A stretch of DNA of 64,000 nucleotides from Nonomuraea purpurea (GCF_042650645.1 NZ_JBHSBI010000009.1:1-64000); one strand, 5' to 3'. Shown: positions 7,587-16,671, counted from the stretch's first letter. The notes: generated from the letters alone by a model not told the origin. Numbers and translations are program-made.

Positions 7587-8855
7587 ATGGCCCAACCGTC
7601 AAGCTCCACCCGGGTCGTCCTGGCCAGCCTGGCCGGGACCACGATCGAGTGGTACGAGTTCTTCATCTACGGCACCGCCTCGGTGCTGGTGTTCGACAAG
7701 TTGTTCTTCCCCAGTTACGACGACATGGTCGGCACGCTGTTGTCGCTGTCGACGTTCGCGCTGGCGTTCGTGGCCAGGCCCATCGGCGGCGCGCTGTTCG
7801 GGCACTTCGGCGACCGGCTGGGCCGCAAGTCGATGCTGGTCGTCACCCTCTGCCTGATGGGCGGCGCGACGCTCTGCATCGGCCTGCTGCCCACCTATGA
7901 GGCGATCGGGGTGGCCGCGCCGGTCCTGCTCGTGCTGCTGCGTGTGGTGCAGGGCCTGTCGCTGGGCGGCGAATACGGCGGCGCCGTGCTCATGAGCGTC
8001 GAGCACGCGGCCCAGAGCCGGCGCGGATTCTTCGGCGCCCTGGTGAACACCGGCGCCGCGTGGGGTCTGCTGCTCGCCAACCTGGTGTTCCTGCTCACCT
8101 CGCAGCTCTCCGACGACGCCTTCCTGTCCTGGGGCTGGCGGGTGCCGTTCCTGCTGAGCGCGGTGCTGGTCGGCCTCGGCCTGCTCATCAGGCTCAAGCT
8201 GGCCGAGAGCCCCGACTTCCAGGAGGTCAGGGAGCGCGGCGAGGTCAGGCGGGCGCCGATCGCCGAGGTGCTGTCGAAGCACTGGCCGCGCGTGCTGCTC
8301 ATGTGCCTGGCCTACATCCCGGCCGGCGCCACCTTCTACATCGCCACCGTCTACTCCCTCAGCTACGGCGAGAAGCAGCTCGGCCTGGATCGCGACCTGA
8401 TCCTTGAGCTGGTGCTGCTGGTCAACGCGTTCACGATCGTGGCCATCCCGTTCTTCGGCTGGCTGTCGGACCGGGTGGACCGCAAGCGCATCTTCTGGAC
8501 GAGCATCGTGGTGATGGCGGCGCTGCCGTTCGTGTGGTTCCCGGCGTTCCAGAGCGGCTCCTTCGGGCTGATGTTGCTCGGGTTCGTGCTGCTGTTCATC
8601 CCGTATGCCGCCAACTACGGCACGATGCCGACGTTCTTCGCCCACGTCTTCCCGCCCGCGGTGCGCTACACGGGCATGTCGGTCGGCTACACGCTCGGCA
8701 CGGTGTTCGGCAGCGGCCTGGCCCCGATCATCGCCACCTGGCTGCTCGACAGCACGGGCACCTGGGTCGCGATCGCGCTCTACATGACCGGAGTGGGCGT
8801 GGTGGGGACGGTGGCGGCGCTGTTCCTGTCAGAACGCGAAAGGGTGACGGCGTGA
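7587..8855 (+). CDS. MHS-family MFS transporter
   Basis: 422 aa, ATG at 7587 five nt after the preceding stop. It has about 12 membrane segments and metabolite:H+ symporter hallmarks: GTTIEWYEFFIYG at TM1, FARPIGG-like ARPIGGALFGHFGDRLGRK (loop 2-3 signature), RVVQGLSLGGEYGGA, and LSDRVDRKR in the central loop. MHS permeases carry carboxylates, betaines and related small anions. It probably imports the pathway substrate. It is a paralogue of the transporter at 39243. Confidence 0.9.
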   Translation: MAQPSSSTRVVLASLAGTTIEWYEFFIYGTASVLVFDKLFFPSYDDMVGTLLSLSTFALAFVARPIGGALFGHFGDRLGRKSMLVVTLCLMGGATLCIGLLPTYEAIGVAAPVLLVLLRVVQGLSLGGEYGGAVLMSVEHAAQSRRGFFGALVNTGAAWGLLLANLVFLLTSQLSDDAFLSWGWRVPFLLSAVLVGLGLLIRLKLAESPDFQEVRERGEVRRAPIAEVLSKHWPRVLLMCLAYIPAGATFYIATVYSLSYGEKQLGLDRDLILELVLLVNAFTIVAIPFFGWLSDRVDRKRIFWTSIVVMAALPFVWFPAFQSGSFGLMLLGFVLLFIPYAANYGTMPTFFAHVFPPAVRYTGMSVGYTLGTVFGSGLAPIIATWLLDSTGTWVAIALYMTGVGVVGTVAALFLSERERVTA

Positions 8856-9721
8856 GACGGTTCCTGACGGCGGCGGACCTGCGGGAGGCGTGCGAGCTGA
8901 GGGCCGCCCACCCGGAGGCCACGCTGATCGCCGGCGGCACGGACGTCATGGTCGGGCTCAACTTCGGCCACTGGACGGCCTCGGCGCTGCTCGACCTGTC
9001 CCGGGTGCCCGAGTTGCGCGAGTGGTCGCGCGACGGCGACACGGTCAGGCTCGGCGCCGGCGTGCCGTACACGCGGATCGTCGAGGAGCTCGGCGGCGAG
9101 CTGCCGGGGCTGGCGCGGGCCGCGCGCACGGTCGGCTCGGCGCAGATCCGCAACCGGGCGACCGTCGGCGGGAACGTCGGGACGGCCTCCCCGGCCGGCG
9201 ACGCGCTGCCGCCGCTGCTGGCCGCCCGCGCCTCGATCGAGCTGGCCTCGGTGCGCGGTGAGCGCTCGGTGCCGGCCCGCGAGTTCTTCCTCGGACCCGG
9301 GCGCTCCGCGCTGGCCGGCGACGAGATCGTGACCGCGGTGCGGGTGCCTGTGGGCACGGGGCAGTTCGCCAAGCTCGGGCCGCGCAACGCGATGGTGATC
9401 GCGGTCGCGTCCGTGGCGGTGACGCTGGACGGGCAGCGCCGGCTGGCGGGCTGCGCCGTCGGCTCGGCCGCGCCGACGCCGGTCGCCGCTTCGCACGCCG
9501 AGGAGTTCGCCGCCGCCGAGCTGGACTGGGACGGCGGCCGCCCGCCCGGCCCGGCGCTGCTGGCCAGGTTCGGCGAGCTGGCGGCGCGGGCCACCGCCCC
9601 CATCGACGACGTGCGCGGCAGCGCCGATTACCGCCGGCACGCCGTGGCCGTGCTCGCCCGGCGCACCCTGGCATGGGCCTGGCAGGAACACCGAGTCAAC
9701 ACTGGAGGAGCTGACGGATGA
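8852..9721 (+). CDS. Xanthine dehydrogenase-family FAD-binding subunit
   Basis: 289 aa from the GTG at 8852, overlapping the transporter stop. It shows the CoxM/XdhB FAD domain: AGGTDVMVGLN (first FAD loop), IRNRATVGGNVGTASPAGD (second, pyrophosphate-contacting loop) and a C-terminal CO-dehydrogenase flavoprotein domain from ~175. It passes electrons between the 2Fe-2S subunit and NAD+ or another acceptor. Coupled to the next gene by ATGA at 9718. Confidence 0.93.
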   Translation: MRRFLTAADLREACELRAAHPEATLIAGGTDVMVGLNFGHWTASALLDLSRVPELREWSRDGDTVRLGAGVPYTRIVEELGGELPGLARAARTVGSAQIRNRATVGGNVGTASPAGDALPPLLAARASIELASVRGERSVPAREFFLGPGRSALAGDEIVTAVRVPVGTGQFAKLGPRNAMVIAVASVAVTLDGQRRLAGCAVGSAAPTPVAASHAEEFAAAELDWDGGRPPGPALLARFGELAARATAPIDDVRGSADYRRHAVAVLARRTLAWAWQEHRVNTGGADG

Positions 9722-10182
9722 GGGTCGATCTGGAGGTGAACGGGGTTCGCCGGAGCCTCGACGGGGTGGAGCCGACCGAGAGCCTGCTCTTCCTGCTGCG
9801 CGAGCGGGCAGGTCTTCCGGGCTCCAAGAACGCCTGCGAGCAGGGCGAATGCGGCTCGTGCACGGTCTACCTCGACGACGTTCCCGTCTGCGCCTGCCTG
9901 GTCGCGGCGGGGCAGGCCGAGGGGCTGCGGGTGCGTACCGTCGAGGGGCTGGCCGACGGCGACCGGCTCGATCCGGTGCAGGAGGCGTTCGTGGCGGCGG
10001 GGGCCGTGCAGTGCGGGTTCTGCACGTCGGGGCTGCTGGTCGCCGTGCACGACCTGCTGGCCAGGCACGATGACCCGGACGAGCCGGAGATCCGCGAGGC
10101 GCTGGCCGGCAACCTGTGCCGCTGCACCGGCTACGAGAAGATCTTCGAGGCGGTACGCCTGGCCGCGAGGCGGTCCCGATGA
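9718..10182 (+). CDS. Xanthine dehydrogenase-family 2Fe-2S subunit
   Basis: 154 aa. The N-terminal plant-type 2Fe-2S cluster has CEQGECGSC followed by the fourth Cys at VPVCAC. The C-terminal four-helix domain carries the second cluster, QCGFCTSG and CRCTGYEKI. Full family length. Lies between the FAD and molybdenum subunits with 4-nt overlaps on both sides, the classic three-subunit order. Confidence 0.96.
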   Translation: MRVDLEVNGVRRSLDGVEPTESLLFLLRERAGLPGSKNACEQGECGSCTVYLDDVPVCACLVAAGQAEGLRVRTVEGLADGDRLDPVQEAFVAAGAVQCGFCTSGLLVAVHDLLARHDDPDEPEIREALAGNLCRCTGYEKIFEAVRLAARRSR

Positions 10183-12491
10183 CCACGACGCGACCCGACA
10201 CATCCGACGGCGTCGCCCGGCCTGTCACGGCGGACGGTGTCGGCGTCTCGGCGCGGCGGCCTGACGCGGTGTCCAAGGTACGCGGCGACTTCGTGTACTC
10301 CTCCGACCTGTGGCACGACGAGATGGTGTGGGGCGCGACCGTCCGCAGCCCGCACCCGCACGCGCGGGTCCTGTCCGTGGACGCCTCCGCCGCGCTGGCC
10401 ATGTCCGGCGTGCACGCGGTGCTCACCGCCGCCGATGTGCCCGGCGTCAACCGGTACGGGCTCGAACGGCGCGACCAGCCGGTCCTGGCCGATGATGTCG
10501 TCCGCTACGTCGGCGAGCCGGTCGCGGTCGTCGCCGCCGACACGCCCGAGCTGGCCCGCCGCGCCGCCGCCCGCGTCCGCGTCGCCTACGCCGAGCTGCC
10601 CGCGGTCACCGACCCGACACGGGCACTGGCGGGGCCCGGCCTGCACGAGGGCGGCAACCTCGTCCGCCACCTGCGCATCCGCCGCGGCACCCCACGCCCG
10701 GCGGACGTCGTCGTGACCGGAGAGTACGAGGTGGGCATGCAGGACCAGGCCTTCCTCGGCCCTGAATCGTGCCTGGCCGTGCCCGCAGGGGACGGCGTGG
10801 ACCTGTACTGCTCGACGCAGTGGTTGCACATCGACCAGGACCAGCTCGCCGACTGCCTGGCGCTGCCGAAGGAGAGCGTGCGGCTGACGCTGTCGGGCGT
10901 GGGCGGCGCGTTCGGCGGCAGGGAGGACCTGAGCGTGCAGGCCCACGCCTGCATGCTGGCGCTGCGACTGGGCCGCCCGGTGAAGATGAGCTACGGGCGC
11001 GAGGAGTCGTTCTCCGGACATGTGCACCGCCACCCGGCCAGGATGCGTTACGAGCACGGCGCGACCAACGACGGCAAGCTCGTCTACGTCAAGGTCGACA
11101 TTCTGCTGGACGGCGGCGCGTACGCCTCCACCTCGGCCGCCGTGACGGGGAACGCGGGCTGCTTCGCGATCGGCCCCTACGAGGTGCCGGCCGTCGAGGT
11201 GGACTGCCGCGCGGTCTACACCAACAACCCGCCCGCGGGCGCGATGCGCGGCTTCGGCGCCGTGCAGGTCTGCTTCGGCCACGAGTCGCAGATGGACAAG
11301 CTGGCGGCGGCGCTCGACATGGACCCCGTCGAGCTGCGGCTGCGCAACGCCGTGGACACCGGCTCGGTGATGGCCACAGGACAGCGGGTCGAGGGGCCCG
11401 CGCCGGTGGCGGAGTTGCTGCGCCGCGTCGCGGGCAAACCGCTGCCGCCGCCGGCCTCCGACGACCTGCGGCTGCTGCCGGGCGGCACGTCGAACGCCAC
11501 CCGCGCCGAGCACCTTGTGCGCGGCGTCGGCTACGGGCTGTCGGTGAAGAACATCTGCAAGTCGGCGGGCTACGACGACTACGGCACGGCCCGGGTGCGG
11601 ATCTACGCCCACGAGGGCGAACCGGCCGCCGAGGTGCACACCGCCGCAGCCGAAGTCGGGCAGGGACTGGTGACCGTGCAGGCGCAGATCGCCAGGACCG
11701 AGCTGGAGGTCAGGCGGGTGACGATCCTGCCCGCCGACACGGCGGTCGGCGACGCCGGCACCTCCTCGGCCTCGCGGCAGACGTGGATGTCGGGTGGCGC
11801 CGTCCGCGCGGCCTGCCTCGCCGTGCGGGCCGCGCTGCTGGAACGGGCCGCCGCCCGGTTCGGCGAGCCCGCGCGGGACCTCGTCTACGGGCCCGTGGTG
11901 ACCGCTCCGTCCGGCCGCTGCGTCACCCTGGCGGAGCTGCTGGAGGACGGCGACGTCGACGAGACCGCCGTCTTCCGTCACCGGCGTACCCAGGTGCTCG
12001 ATCCGGAGACCGGGCAGGGCGACGCCCACGTGGCCTACGCCTTCGCCGCGCACCGGGCCGTGGTGGACGTGGATCCGGAGCTGGGCTCGGTGCGCGTGGT
12101 GGAGATCGCCTGCGCGCAGGACGTCGGGAAGGCCATCAACCCGGTGGCGGTCGAGGGGCAGATGCACGGCGGCATCGCGCAGGGGCTCGGGCTGGCCGTG
12201 ATGGAGGAGATCCAGGTGCGTGAGGGCCGCATACTCAACCCGTCCTTCACCGACTACCTGATCCCGACCACGATGGACATGCCGCCGACCGCGCTCGACA
12301 TCCTGGAACTGCCCAGGGCCGACTCGCCGTACGGGCTGACCGGGGTGGGGGAGCCGCCGCTGTTGTCGGCGCCGGCCGCGATCGCGGCGGCGATCAGGGA
12401 CGCGGTCGGGGTCGCGCTCGACCGCATCCCGATCACGCCGGAGACCGTCGCCACCGCCGTCCTCGACTATTGCCCCGACCCGATCCCCTGA
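10179..12491 (+). CDS. Xanthine dehydrogenase-family molybdopterin-binding subunit
   Basis: 770 aa, ATG at 10179 (ATGA overlap). The a/b-hammerhead domain is at ~35-145. The Mo domain then shows GGAFGGREDLSVQAHA, RGFGAVQVCFGHE, AAEVGQGL and the C-terminal GVGEPPLL with the glutamate that acts as catalytic base in this family. It lacks the AYxCSFR active-site loop of form I CO dehydrogenases. Its layout is closest to what I know of PucD/XdhD-type subunits, so purine or another N-heterocycle is the likely substrate. Last gene of the operon. No xdhC-type maturation gene is visible nearby. Confidence 0.92.
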   Translation: MTTTRPDTSDGVARPVTADGVGVSARRPDAVSKVRGDFVYSSDLWHDEMVWGATVRSPHPHARVLSVDASAALAMSGVHAVLTAADVPGVNRYGLERRDQPVLADDVVRYVGEPVAVVAADTPELARRAAARVRVAYAELPAVTDPTRALAGPGLHEGGNLVRHLRIRRGTPRPADVVVTGEYEVGMQDQAFLGPESCLAVPAGDGVDLYCSTQWLHIDQDQLADCLALPKESVRLTLSGVGGAFGGREDLSVQAHACMLALRLGRPVKMSYGREESFSGHVHRHPARMRYEHGATNDGKLVYVKVDILLDGGAYASTSAAVTGNAGCFAIGPYEVPAVEVDCRAVYTNNPPAGAMRGFGAVQVCFGHESQMDKLAAALDMDPVELRLRNAVDTGSVMATGQRVEGPAPVAELLRRVAGKPLPPPASDDLRLLPGGTSNATRAEHLVRGVGYGLSVKNICKSAGYDDYGTARVRIYAHEGEPAAEVHTAAAEVGQGLVTVQAQIARTELEVRRVTILPADTAVGDAGTSSASRQTWMSGGAVRAACLAVRAALLERAAARFGEPARDLVYGPVVTAPSGRCVTLAELLEDGDVDETAVFRHRRTQVLDPETGQGDAHVAYAFAAHRAVVDVDPELGSVRVVEIACAQDVGKAINPVAVEGQMHGGIAQGLGLAVMEEIQVREGRILNPSFTDYLIPTTMDMPPTALDILELPRADSPYGLTGVGEPPLLSAPAAIAAAIRDAVGVALDRIPITPETVATAVLDYCPDPIP

Positions 12492-12562
12492 CCAACCCCA
12501 ACCTTGACCAGGCCCGACCTTGACCAGGCCCGACTCCGACCGGCCCGACCCTGACCAACCCC
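12487..12562. repeat. Degenerate ~16-bp tandem repeats after the Mo subunit
   Basis: ACCTTGACCAGGCCCG occurs twice back to back (12501-12532), flanked by degenerate copies (12487-12500, 12533-12547, 12548-12562). The first copy covers the stop region of the molybdenum subunit. Confidence 0.8.
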
Positions 12563-12579
12563 GGTCCCGATCGGGACCG
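12562..12579. terminator. Perfect palindrome between convergent operons
   Basis: CGGTCCCGATCGGGACCG is an 18-bp perfect palindrome in the gap between the rightward hydroxylase operon and the leftward siderophore operon. It may act as a bidirectional terminator, although no U-tract follows. Confidence 0.5.
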
Positions 12580-12636
12580 CCCTGATCAAGACCGGGCCGA
12601 CCAAGAAGCCGGCGGCGGGTGCGTCCCCGCAGGTGG

Positions 12637-13659
12637 TCAGCGGCGGCGGGAGCGGGCCAGGAGCCACAGCAGCAGGGGTGCGCCCAGTACGCCGGTGACC
12701 ACCCCGACGGGCAGTTCCACGTCCGGGATCAGCAGCCGGGCGACCAGGTCGGCCGCCACCACGATGAACGCCCCCGCCAGCCCGGCCGCCAGCGGCGGCG
12801 GCCAGGCGGTGCGGGCCAGCCGCTGCGCGATCTGCGGCGCGGCCAGCGCCACGAACGCCACGGGCCCAGCCGCAGCCGTCCCGAACGCGACCAGGGCCAC
12901 GCCTGCCGCCAGCAGCGTCAGCCGGGCGGCCTGCACGGGGGTTCCGAGCACGACGGCGACCTCGTCGCCGAGTTGCAGCACCCGCGTCCAGCGCCCCAGC
13001 ATCAGCGTGACGGGCATGAGGACGGCCAGGGCGAGCGCGAGCGGCCCCACGTGCCCCCAGTCGCGACCGTTGAGGTTGCCGAACAGCCAGCCGAGCGCCT
13101 GGTGCGCCTGGAAGTCGCCGCTGGTGACCATCAGGTATTCGGTGGCGCTCGTGCACATCCACGACACGCCCACGCCGACCAGGACGATCCGGTATCCGGT
13201 GGTGCCGCGCCGCCAGGCCAGCAGGTACGTCAGCAGCGCGACGGCCACCGCCCCCGCGAACCCCAGCACCTGCAGCCCGCCGCCGAAGCCGAGCACGATC
13301 GCGGCCACGACGGCCAGGCCCGCGCCCTGCGTGACGCCGATCATGTCGGGGCTGGCCAGGGGGTTGCGCGTCATCGTCTGGAACAGCGCGCCCGACGCGC
13401 CGAAGGCGACGCCCGCCAGCAGCCCGGTGAGCGCCCTGGGCAGGCGCAGCTCGCGGACGACGAACAGGGTGCCCTGGTCGCCGGCGCCGACCAGCGACTG
13501 GATCACCTCGCCGAGGCCGAGCGGCACTTCGCCGAGCCCGACGCCCAGGCAGAACGCCAGGAACGTGGCCGAGGCCAGGCCCAGGCAGACCAGGATGAGC
13601 CGGGGCCGCAGCACGCCGGAGACGGGCGGCACCGACAGGCGGAAGGTGAGCTGGCTCAT
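12637..13659 (-). CDS. FecCD-family ferric-siderophore ABC permease (second)
   Basis: 340 aa, ATG at 13659 overlapping the first permease stop by one base (TGATG). Roughly nine or ten hydrophobic segments. It has the family motif LRLPRALTGLLAGVAFGASGALFQTMTRNPLASPDMIGVTQGAG and the cytoplasmic GPVAFVALAAPQIAQRL coupling region. It forms the FepD/FepG-type heterodimer with the 13659-14669 product. No ATPase gene follows, so a shared ATPase must be encoded elsewhere. Confidence 0.93.
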   Translation of the reverse strand: MSQLTFRLSVPPVSGVLRPRLILVCLGLASATFLAFCLGVGLGEVPLGLGEVIQSLVGAGDQGTLFVVRELRLPRALTGLLAGVAFGASGALFQTMTRNPLASPDMIGVTQGAGLAVVAAIVLGFGGGLQVLGFAGAVAVALLTYLLAWRRGTTGYRIVLVGVGVSWMCTSATEYLMVTSGDFQAHQALGWLFGNLNGRDWGHVGPLALALAVLMPVTLMLGRWTRVLQLGDEVAVVLGTPVQAARLTLLAAGVALVAFGTAAAGPVAFVALAAPQIAQRLARTAWPPPLAAGLAGAFIVVAADLVARLLIPDVELPVGVVTGVLGAPLLLWLLARSRRR

Positions 13660-14669
13660 CAGATCTCCGCCAGCCGTCTGCGGCGGGCCAGCACCACGAA
13701 GAAGGGACCGCCGATGAGTGCCACCAGCAGCCCGGCCTGCACCTCGGTGGGCGGGGCCACGATCCGGCCCACGACGTCGGCGGCCAGCAGCAGGCACGGC
13801 CCGATCAGCACCGCCAGCGGCAGCAGCAGGCGGTGGTCGGTCTCGGCCCGGCCGTACCTGGCGACGAGCCGCGCCAGGTGCGGCACCACGAGCCCGACGA
13901 ACACGACGGGCCCGATGGCCGCCACGGCGGCGCCGGTCAGCAGCATCACGGCCGCCGCGGCGCGCAGCCTGATCAGGCCGACGCTGCGGCCGAGCCCTCT
14001 GGCGACGTCGTCGCCGAGCGCGAGGCTGTTGAGCGCGGGCCCGCAGGTGAGCGCGAGCGCCGTCCCGGCCAGCACGAACGGCAGCAACTGCGGCAGCAGG
14101 TCGGTGCCCGTGCCGGACAGCGACCCCGCCGACCAGAACCGGTACCTGCTCAGCGACTCGGGGTCGACGAGCACGAACGCGCTGGGCACCGAGCTCAGCA
14201 GGAACGTCACCGCGACCCCGGCCAGCGCCAGCTTGACCGGCGTCATCCCGTCGCGGCCCAGCCCGGCCAGTCCGTAGACGACGACGCCGGCCACCAGCGC
14301 CCCCGCGAAGGCGAACCAGACGAACCCGGTCAGCGCCGTGATGCCGAACAGGCCGATGGACAGCACCACGGCGAACGCGGCGCCGGCGCTGACGCCGAGC
14401 ACGCCGGGGTCGGCGAGCGGGTTGCGGGTCAGCGCCTGCATGAGGGCGCCCGACAGGCCGAGCGCCGCCCCGGCCAGGACGCCGATCAGCGTGCGCGGCA
14501 CCCGTACCGACCAGATGACGTCGAGGGTGTCGCGGTCGGTGACCGTTCCCGCCAGCGCGCCGACCACCTGGTCCAGGGGGAGTGCGCGGGCGCCGAGCGC
14601 GAGTGAGAGCAGGCAGACCAGGACGAGCGCCCCGGTGGCCAGCGCGAGCGGCCGGGCCGGCCGGATCAC
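13659..14669 (-). CDS. FecCD-family ferric-siderophore ABC permease (first)
   Basis: 336 aa from a GTG at 14669 overlapping the binding-protein stop (GTGA). It carries VRVPRTLIGVLAGAALGLSGALMQALTRNPLADPGVLGVSAGA and GPVVFVGLVVPHLARLV, the diagnostic membrane and ATPase-contact motifs of siderophore permeases. Paralogous to the next gene; together they make the inner-membrane channel. Confidence 0.94.
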   Translation of the reverse strand: MIRPARPLALATGALVLVCLLSLALGARALPLDQVVGALAGTVTDRDTLDVIWSVRVPRTLIGVLAGAALGLSGALMQALTRNPLADPGVLGVSAGAAFAVVLSIGLFGITALTGFVWFAFAGALVAGVVVYGLAGLGRDGMTPVKLALAGVAVTFLLSSVPSAFVLVDPESLSRYRFWSAGSLSGTGTDLLPQLLPFVLAGTALALTCGPALNSLALGDDVARGLGRSVGLIRLRAAAAVMLLTGAAVAAIGPVVFVGLVVPHLARLVARYGRAETDHRLLLPLAVLIGPCLLLAADVVGRIVAPPTEVQAGLLVALIGGPFFVVLARRRRLAEI

Positions 14670-15685
14670 GAGGGGAGCTCGACCTTGGTCGCCGGGTCGC
14701 CGTCCACTGCGGCGGCCAGCCGGGGCACGAGGGTGTCGAGCACGTACGGCAGGCTCAGCACGGTGAGGAAAGCGACGGCGTTGCTGGGGTCGGTGTTCTC
14801 GGGCAGGTAGACCTCCCTGCCTTCCTTGACCACGTCGAGCGCCTTGTAGACGTTGTCGCCGTGCAGCGTGGCCTGGCCCTTGGCGAGGTCGGCCACGCTC
14901 CAGACGATCACGCCGGTGTCGAGGAGGTCGAGGCGTTCCCTGCTGATGTTCGCGCCGAACTTGTCGCCGATGGCCTGGTCGAGGCCGCTCGGGAGCTGGA
15001 AGCCGAGCGAGCCGAGCAGGCGCGAGCGCGGGTCCTGGCTGCCGAAGACGAAGTAGCCCTCGTAGACGGTGGCCATCAGGCCGCTCTTGCCCTTGAACTC
15101 GGGGTGCTCCTGCGCCGTCTGCGCGATCTTGCCCTCGACCTGCTTGACCAGGGCGTCGGCTTGGGAGGCGCGGCCGACGGCGGTGCCGACCTTCCTGGTG
15201 ATCTCCTGCCACGGGATGCCGTAGTCGATGTACTCCTTCGGCTGGGCCACGGTCGGGGCGATCTTGGACAGCGTGCTGTACTGCTCCTGGGTGAGCCCTG
15301 AGTACAGGCCCAGGATGAGGTCCGGCTTGAGGGCGGCGATCTTCTCGAACTGGGGGCCGCCGCCGGTGTCCTTGAGGACCTGTGGCAGGGCGGCAGAGCC
15401 GAGCTTGTCCTTGGCCCAGGGGCCGATCGCGCCCGGATAGCCGCCGAACCATTCCGTGGTCGCGACCGGTGTCACGCCGAGGGCGAGCAGCGCGTCCTGC
15501 TCCAGCAGCCCGACGGTGACGATCCGCTTCGGGGCGGCGGGGACGGTGGTCTGGCCGTATTTGTGCGTCATCGTGACGGGAGACCCGGCGGCGTCGTCCG
15601 CGGGGTCGGTGGGGGCCGGGGCCGTCGAGCCGCAGCCGGCGACGGCGGTCAGCACGAGCGCCACGACGGCGATCGTTCGTCTCAA
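14666..15685 (-). CDS. Iron-siderophore substrate-binding lipoprotein
   Basis: About 339 aa. A TTG at 15685 has GAGGAG 7 nt upstream; a GTG at 15700 (GTGA overlap with the upstream stop) has no Shine-Dalgarno and would add five residues. The signal peptide ends in lipobox VAGC, giving a membrane-anchored protein. The mature part is a FepB/FhuD-type PBP: PKRIVTVGLLEQDALLALGVTPVAT and LKPDLILGLYSGLTQEQYSTLSKIAPTV. It captures ferric siderophore for the two permeases. Confidence 0.9.
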   Translation of the reverse strand: MRRTIAVVALVLTAVAGCGSTAPAPTDPADDAAGSPVTMTHKYGQTTVPAAPKRIVTVGLLEQDALLALGVTPVATTEWFGGYPGAIGPWAKDKLGSAALPQVLKDTGGGPQFEKIAALKPDLILGLYSGLTQEQYSTLSKIAPTVAQPKEYIDYGIPWQEITRKVGTAVGRASQADALVKQVEGKIAQTAQEHPEFKGKSGLMATVYEGYFVFGSQDPRSRLLGSLGFQLPSGLDQAIGDKFGANISRERLDLLDTGVIVWSVADLAKGQATLHGDNVYKALDVVKEGREVYLPENTDPSNAVAFLTVLSLPYVLDTLVPRLAAAVDGDPATKVELPS

Positions 15686-15696
15686 GGGGAAGCTCC

Positions 15697-16590
15697 TCAC
15701 TCGTTGTGCTCGGCCCGGCCCTGCCGCCAGTAGCCCATGAAGGCCACGGCGCGCCGGTCCATGCCCCGTTCCGCGACCAGGTGCCGCCGCAGGGCCTTGA
15801 TCACGGCCGCCTCGCCGGCCAGCCAGGCGTACAGCGGCTCCCGCACGGCCCGTTCCTCGGGAACCTCCCAGAGCTCCTCCACATCGACGTCCACGTCGTC
15901 GAAGGAGTCGGGCGCGGGCAGCGGCGGCAGCAGCCGTTCCGCGGCCGCGCGTACGGCGGGCAGCAGCAGGTCGCCGCGCTCGCGGCCGTCCCTGGCCAGC
16001 CACTCGACCCGGACGCCGCCGGCCGTGCGGACGTCGAGGAAGTCCTCCTCGCAGGGCACCTCCATCGCGGCCACGCCCTCGAACCCGGCAGGCAGCCGTT
16101 CGAGGATGGCGCAGATCGCGGGCACCGCCGTCTCGTCGCCGGCGATCAGCACCCGTCTGGTGCCCTCCGGCGGCTGGAAGACCACGTTCCCGTGCGGCGC
16201 CGGGTGCCTGGAGTCGGCCCCGAACAGCACCGCGACGTCGTCCGGCCGCACGTCCTTGACCCATCGTGCGACGGGGCCGTCGCCGCCGGGGTGCAGGACC
16301 ACGTCGATGTCGACCTCGCACGCGTCCTGGCGGACCAGCCTGGCCGTGTACGTGCGCAGGGGGTTGCGCCTGCCGTCGTCGAGCCCGCGCCAGCGCGGGA
16401 ACCAGCCGGGCCCGGTAGGCAGGTGGGCCAGGCCGTGCTCGGGCAGCGGCAGGATCAGCTTGATCCGCTGGTCGTACCCGTTGTCGGCGAACACCCGCAG
16501 GTCCTCGCCCGCGAACGTCACACGCAGGAACGAGGGGCTCAACCGTTCCAGCCGGGCCACGCGCACGTCGAACATGCGAAAAGGCTCCAC
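15697..16590 (-). CDS. Siderophore-interacting protein (ferric-siderophore reductase, ViuB/SIP type)
   Basis: 297 aa from a GTG at 16590, with GGAGGGCGGG upstream; an ATG at 16575 with GGTGGAG is an alternative. The FAD-binding 9 domain occupies ~1-125 (LERLSPSFLRVTFAGEDL, RTYTARLVR flavin motif). The SIP C-terminal domain from ~130 has VLIAGDETAVPAICAILERLP, the YAWLAGEAAVIKALRRHL NAD(P)H site and FMGYWRQG near the end. It reduces Fe(III)-siderophore in the cytoplasm to release iron. First gene of the uptake operon, beneath the iron box. Confidence 0.93.
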   Translation of the reverse strand: MEPFRMFDVRVARLERLSPSFLRVTFAGEDLRVFADNGYDQRIKLILPLPEHGLAHLPTGPGWFPRWRGLDDGRRNPLRTYTARLVRQDACEVDIDVVLHPGGDGPVARWVKDVRPDDVAVLFGADSRHPAPHGNVVFQPPEGTRRVLIAGDETAVPAICAILERLPAGFEGVAAMEVPCEEDFLDVRTAGGVRVEWLARDGRERGDLLLPAVRAAAERLLPPLPAPDSFDDVDVDVEELWEVPEERAVREPLYAWLAGEAAVIKALRRHLVAERGMDRRAVAFMGYWRQGRAEHNE

Positions 16591-16614
16591 CAAACCCGCC
16601 CTCCAACCTTGATT

Positions 16615-16633
16615 TTAGGCGAGGCTAACCTAA
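16615..16633 (-). promoter_or_regulatory. Iron box (IdeR/DmdR-type operator)
   Basis: On the minus strand TTAGGTTAGCCTCGCCTAA matches the 19-bp DtxR-family iron box closely. It lies 25 nt upstream of the siderophore-interacting gene start, so the operon is most likely repressed by Fe(II)-IdeR. Confidence 0.88.
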
Positions 16634-16671
16634 CTTATTGCCTTCGCCAAGACCAAAGCGGACGATTCCTC

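Noticed and set aside
10131..12167. 678-codon minus-strand ORF opposite the molybdenum subunit
   Set aside because: Antisense shadow of a GC-rich gene: the plus frame has clear family motifs, while the minus frame is His/Arg/Gly-rich with no motif and no ribosome site. The same applies to the long antisense frames at 8780-10450, 12619-14277, 50100-52619, 52499-55060 and 54664-57414.
10179..12491. Form I carbon monoxide dehydrogenase large subunit
   Set aside because: The AYxCSFR active-site loop is absent and the sequence follows the xanthine dehydrogenase/PucD style.
12487..12562. Tandem repeats as an attachment site or origin
   Set aside because: Repeats are short and degenerate, with no integrase, tRNA or DnaA-box pattern nearby; slippage after a stop codon is enough to explain them.
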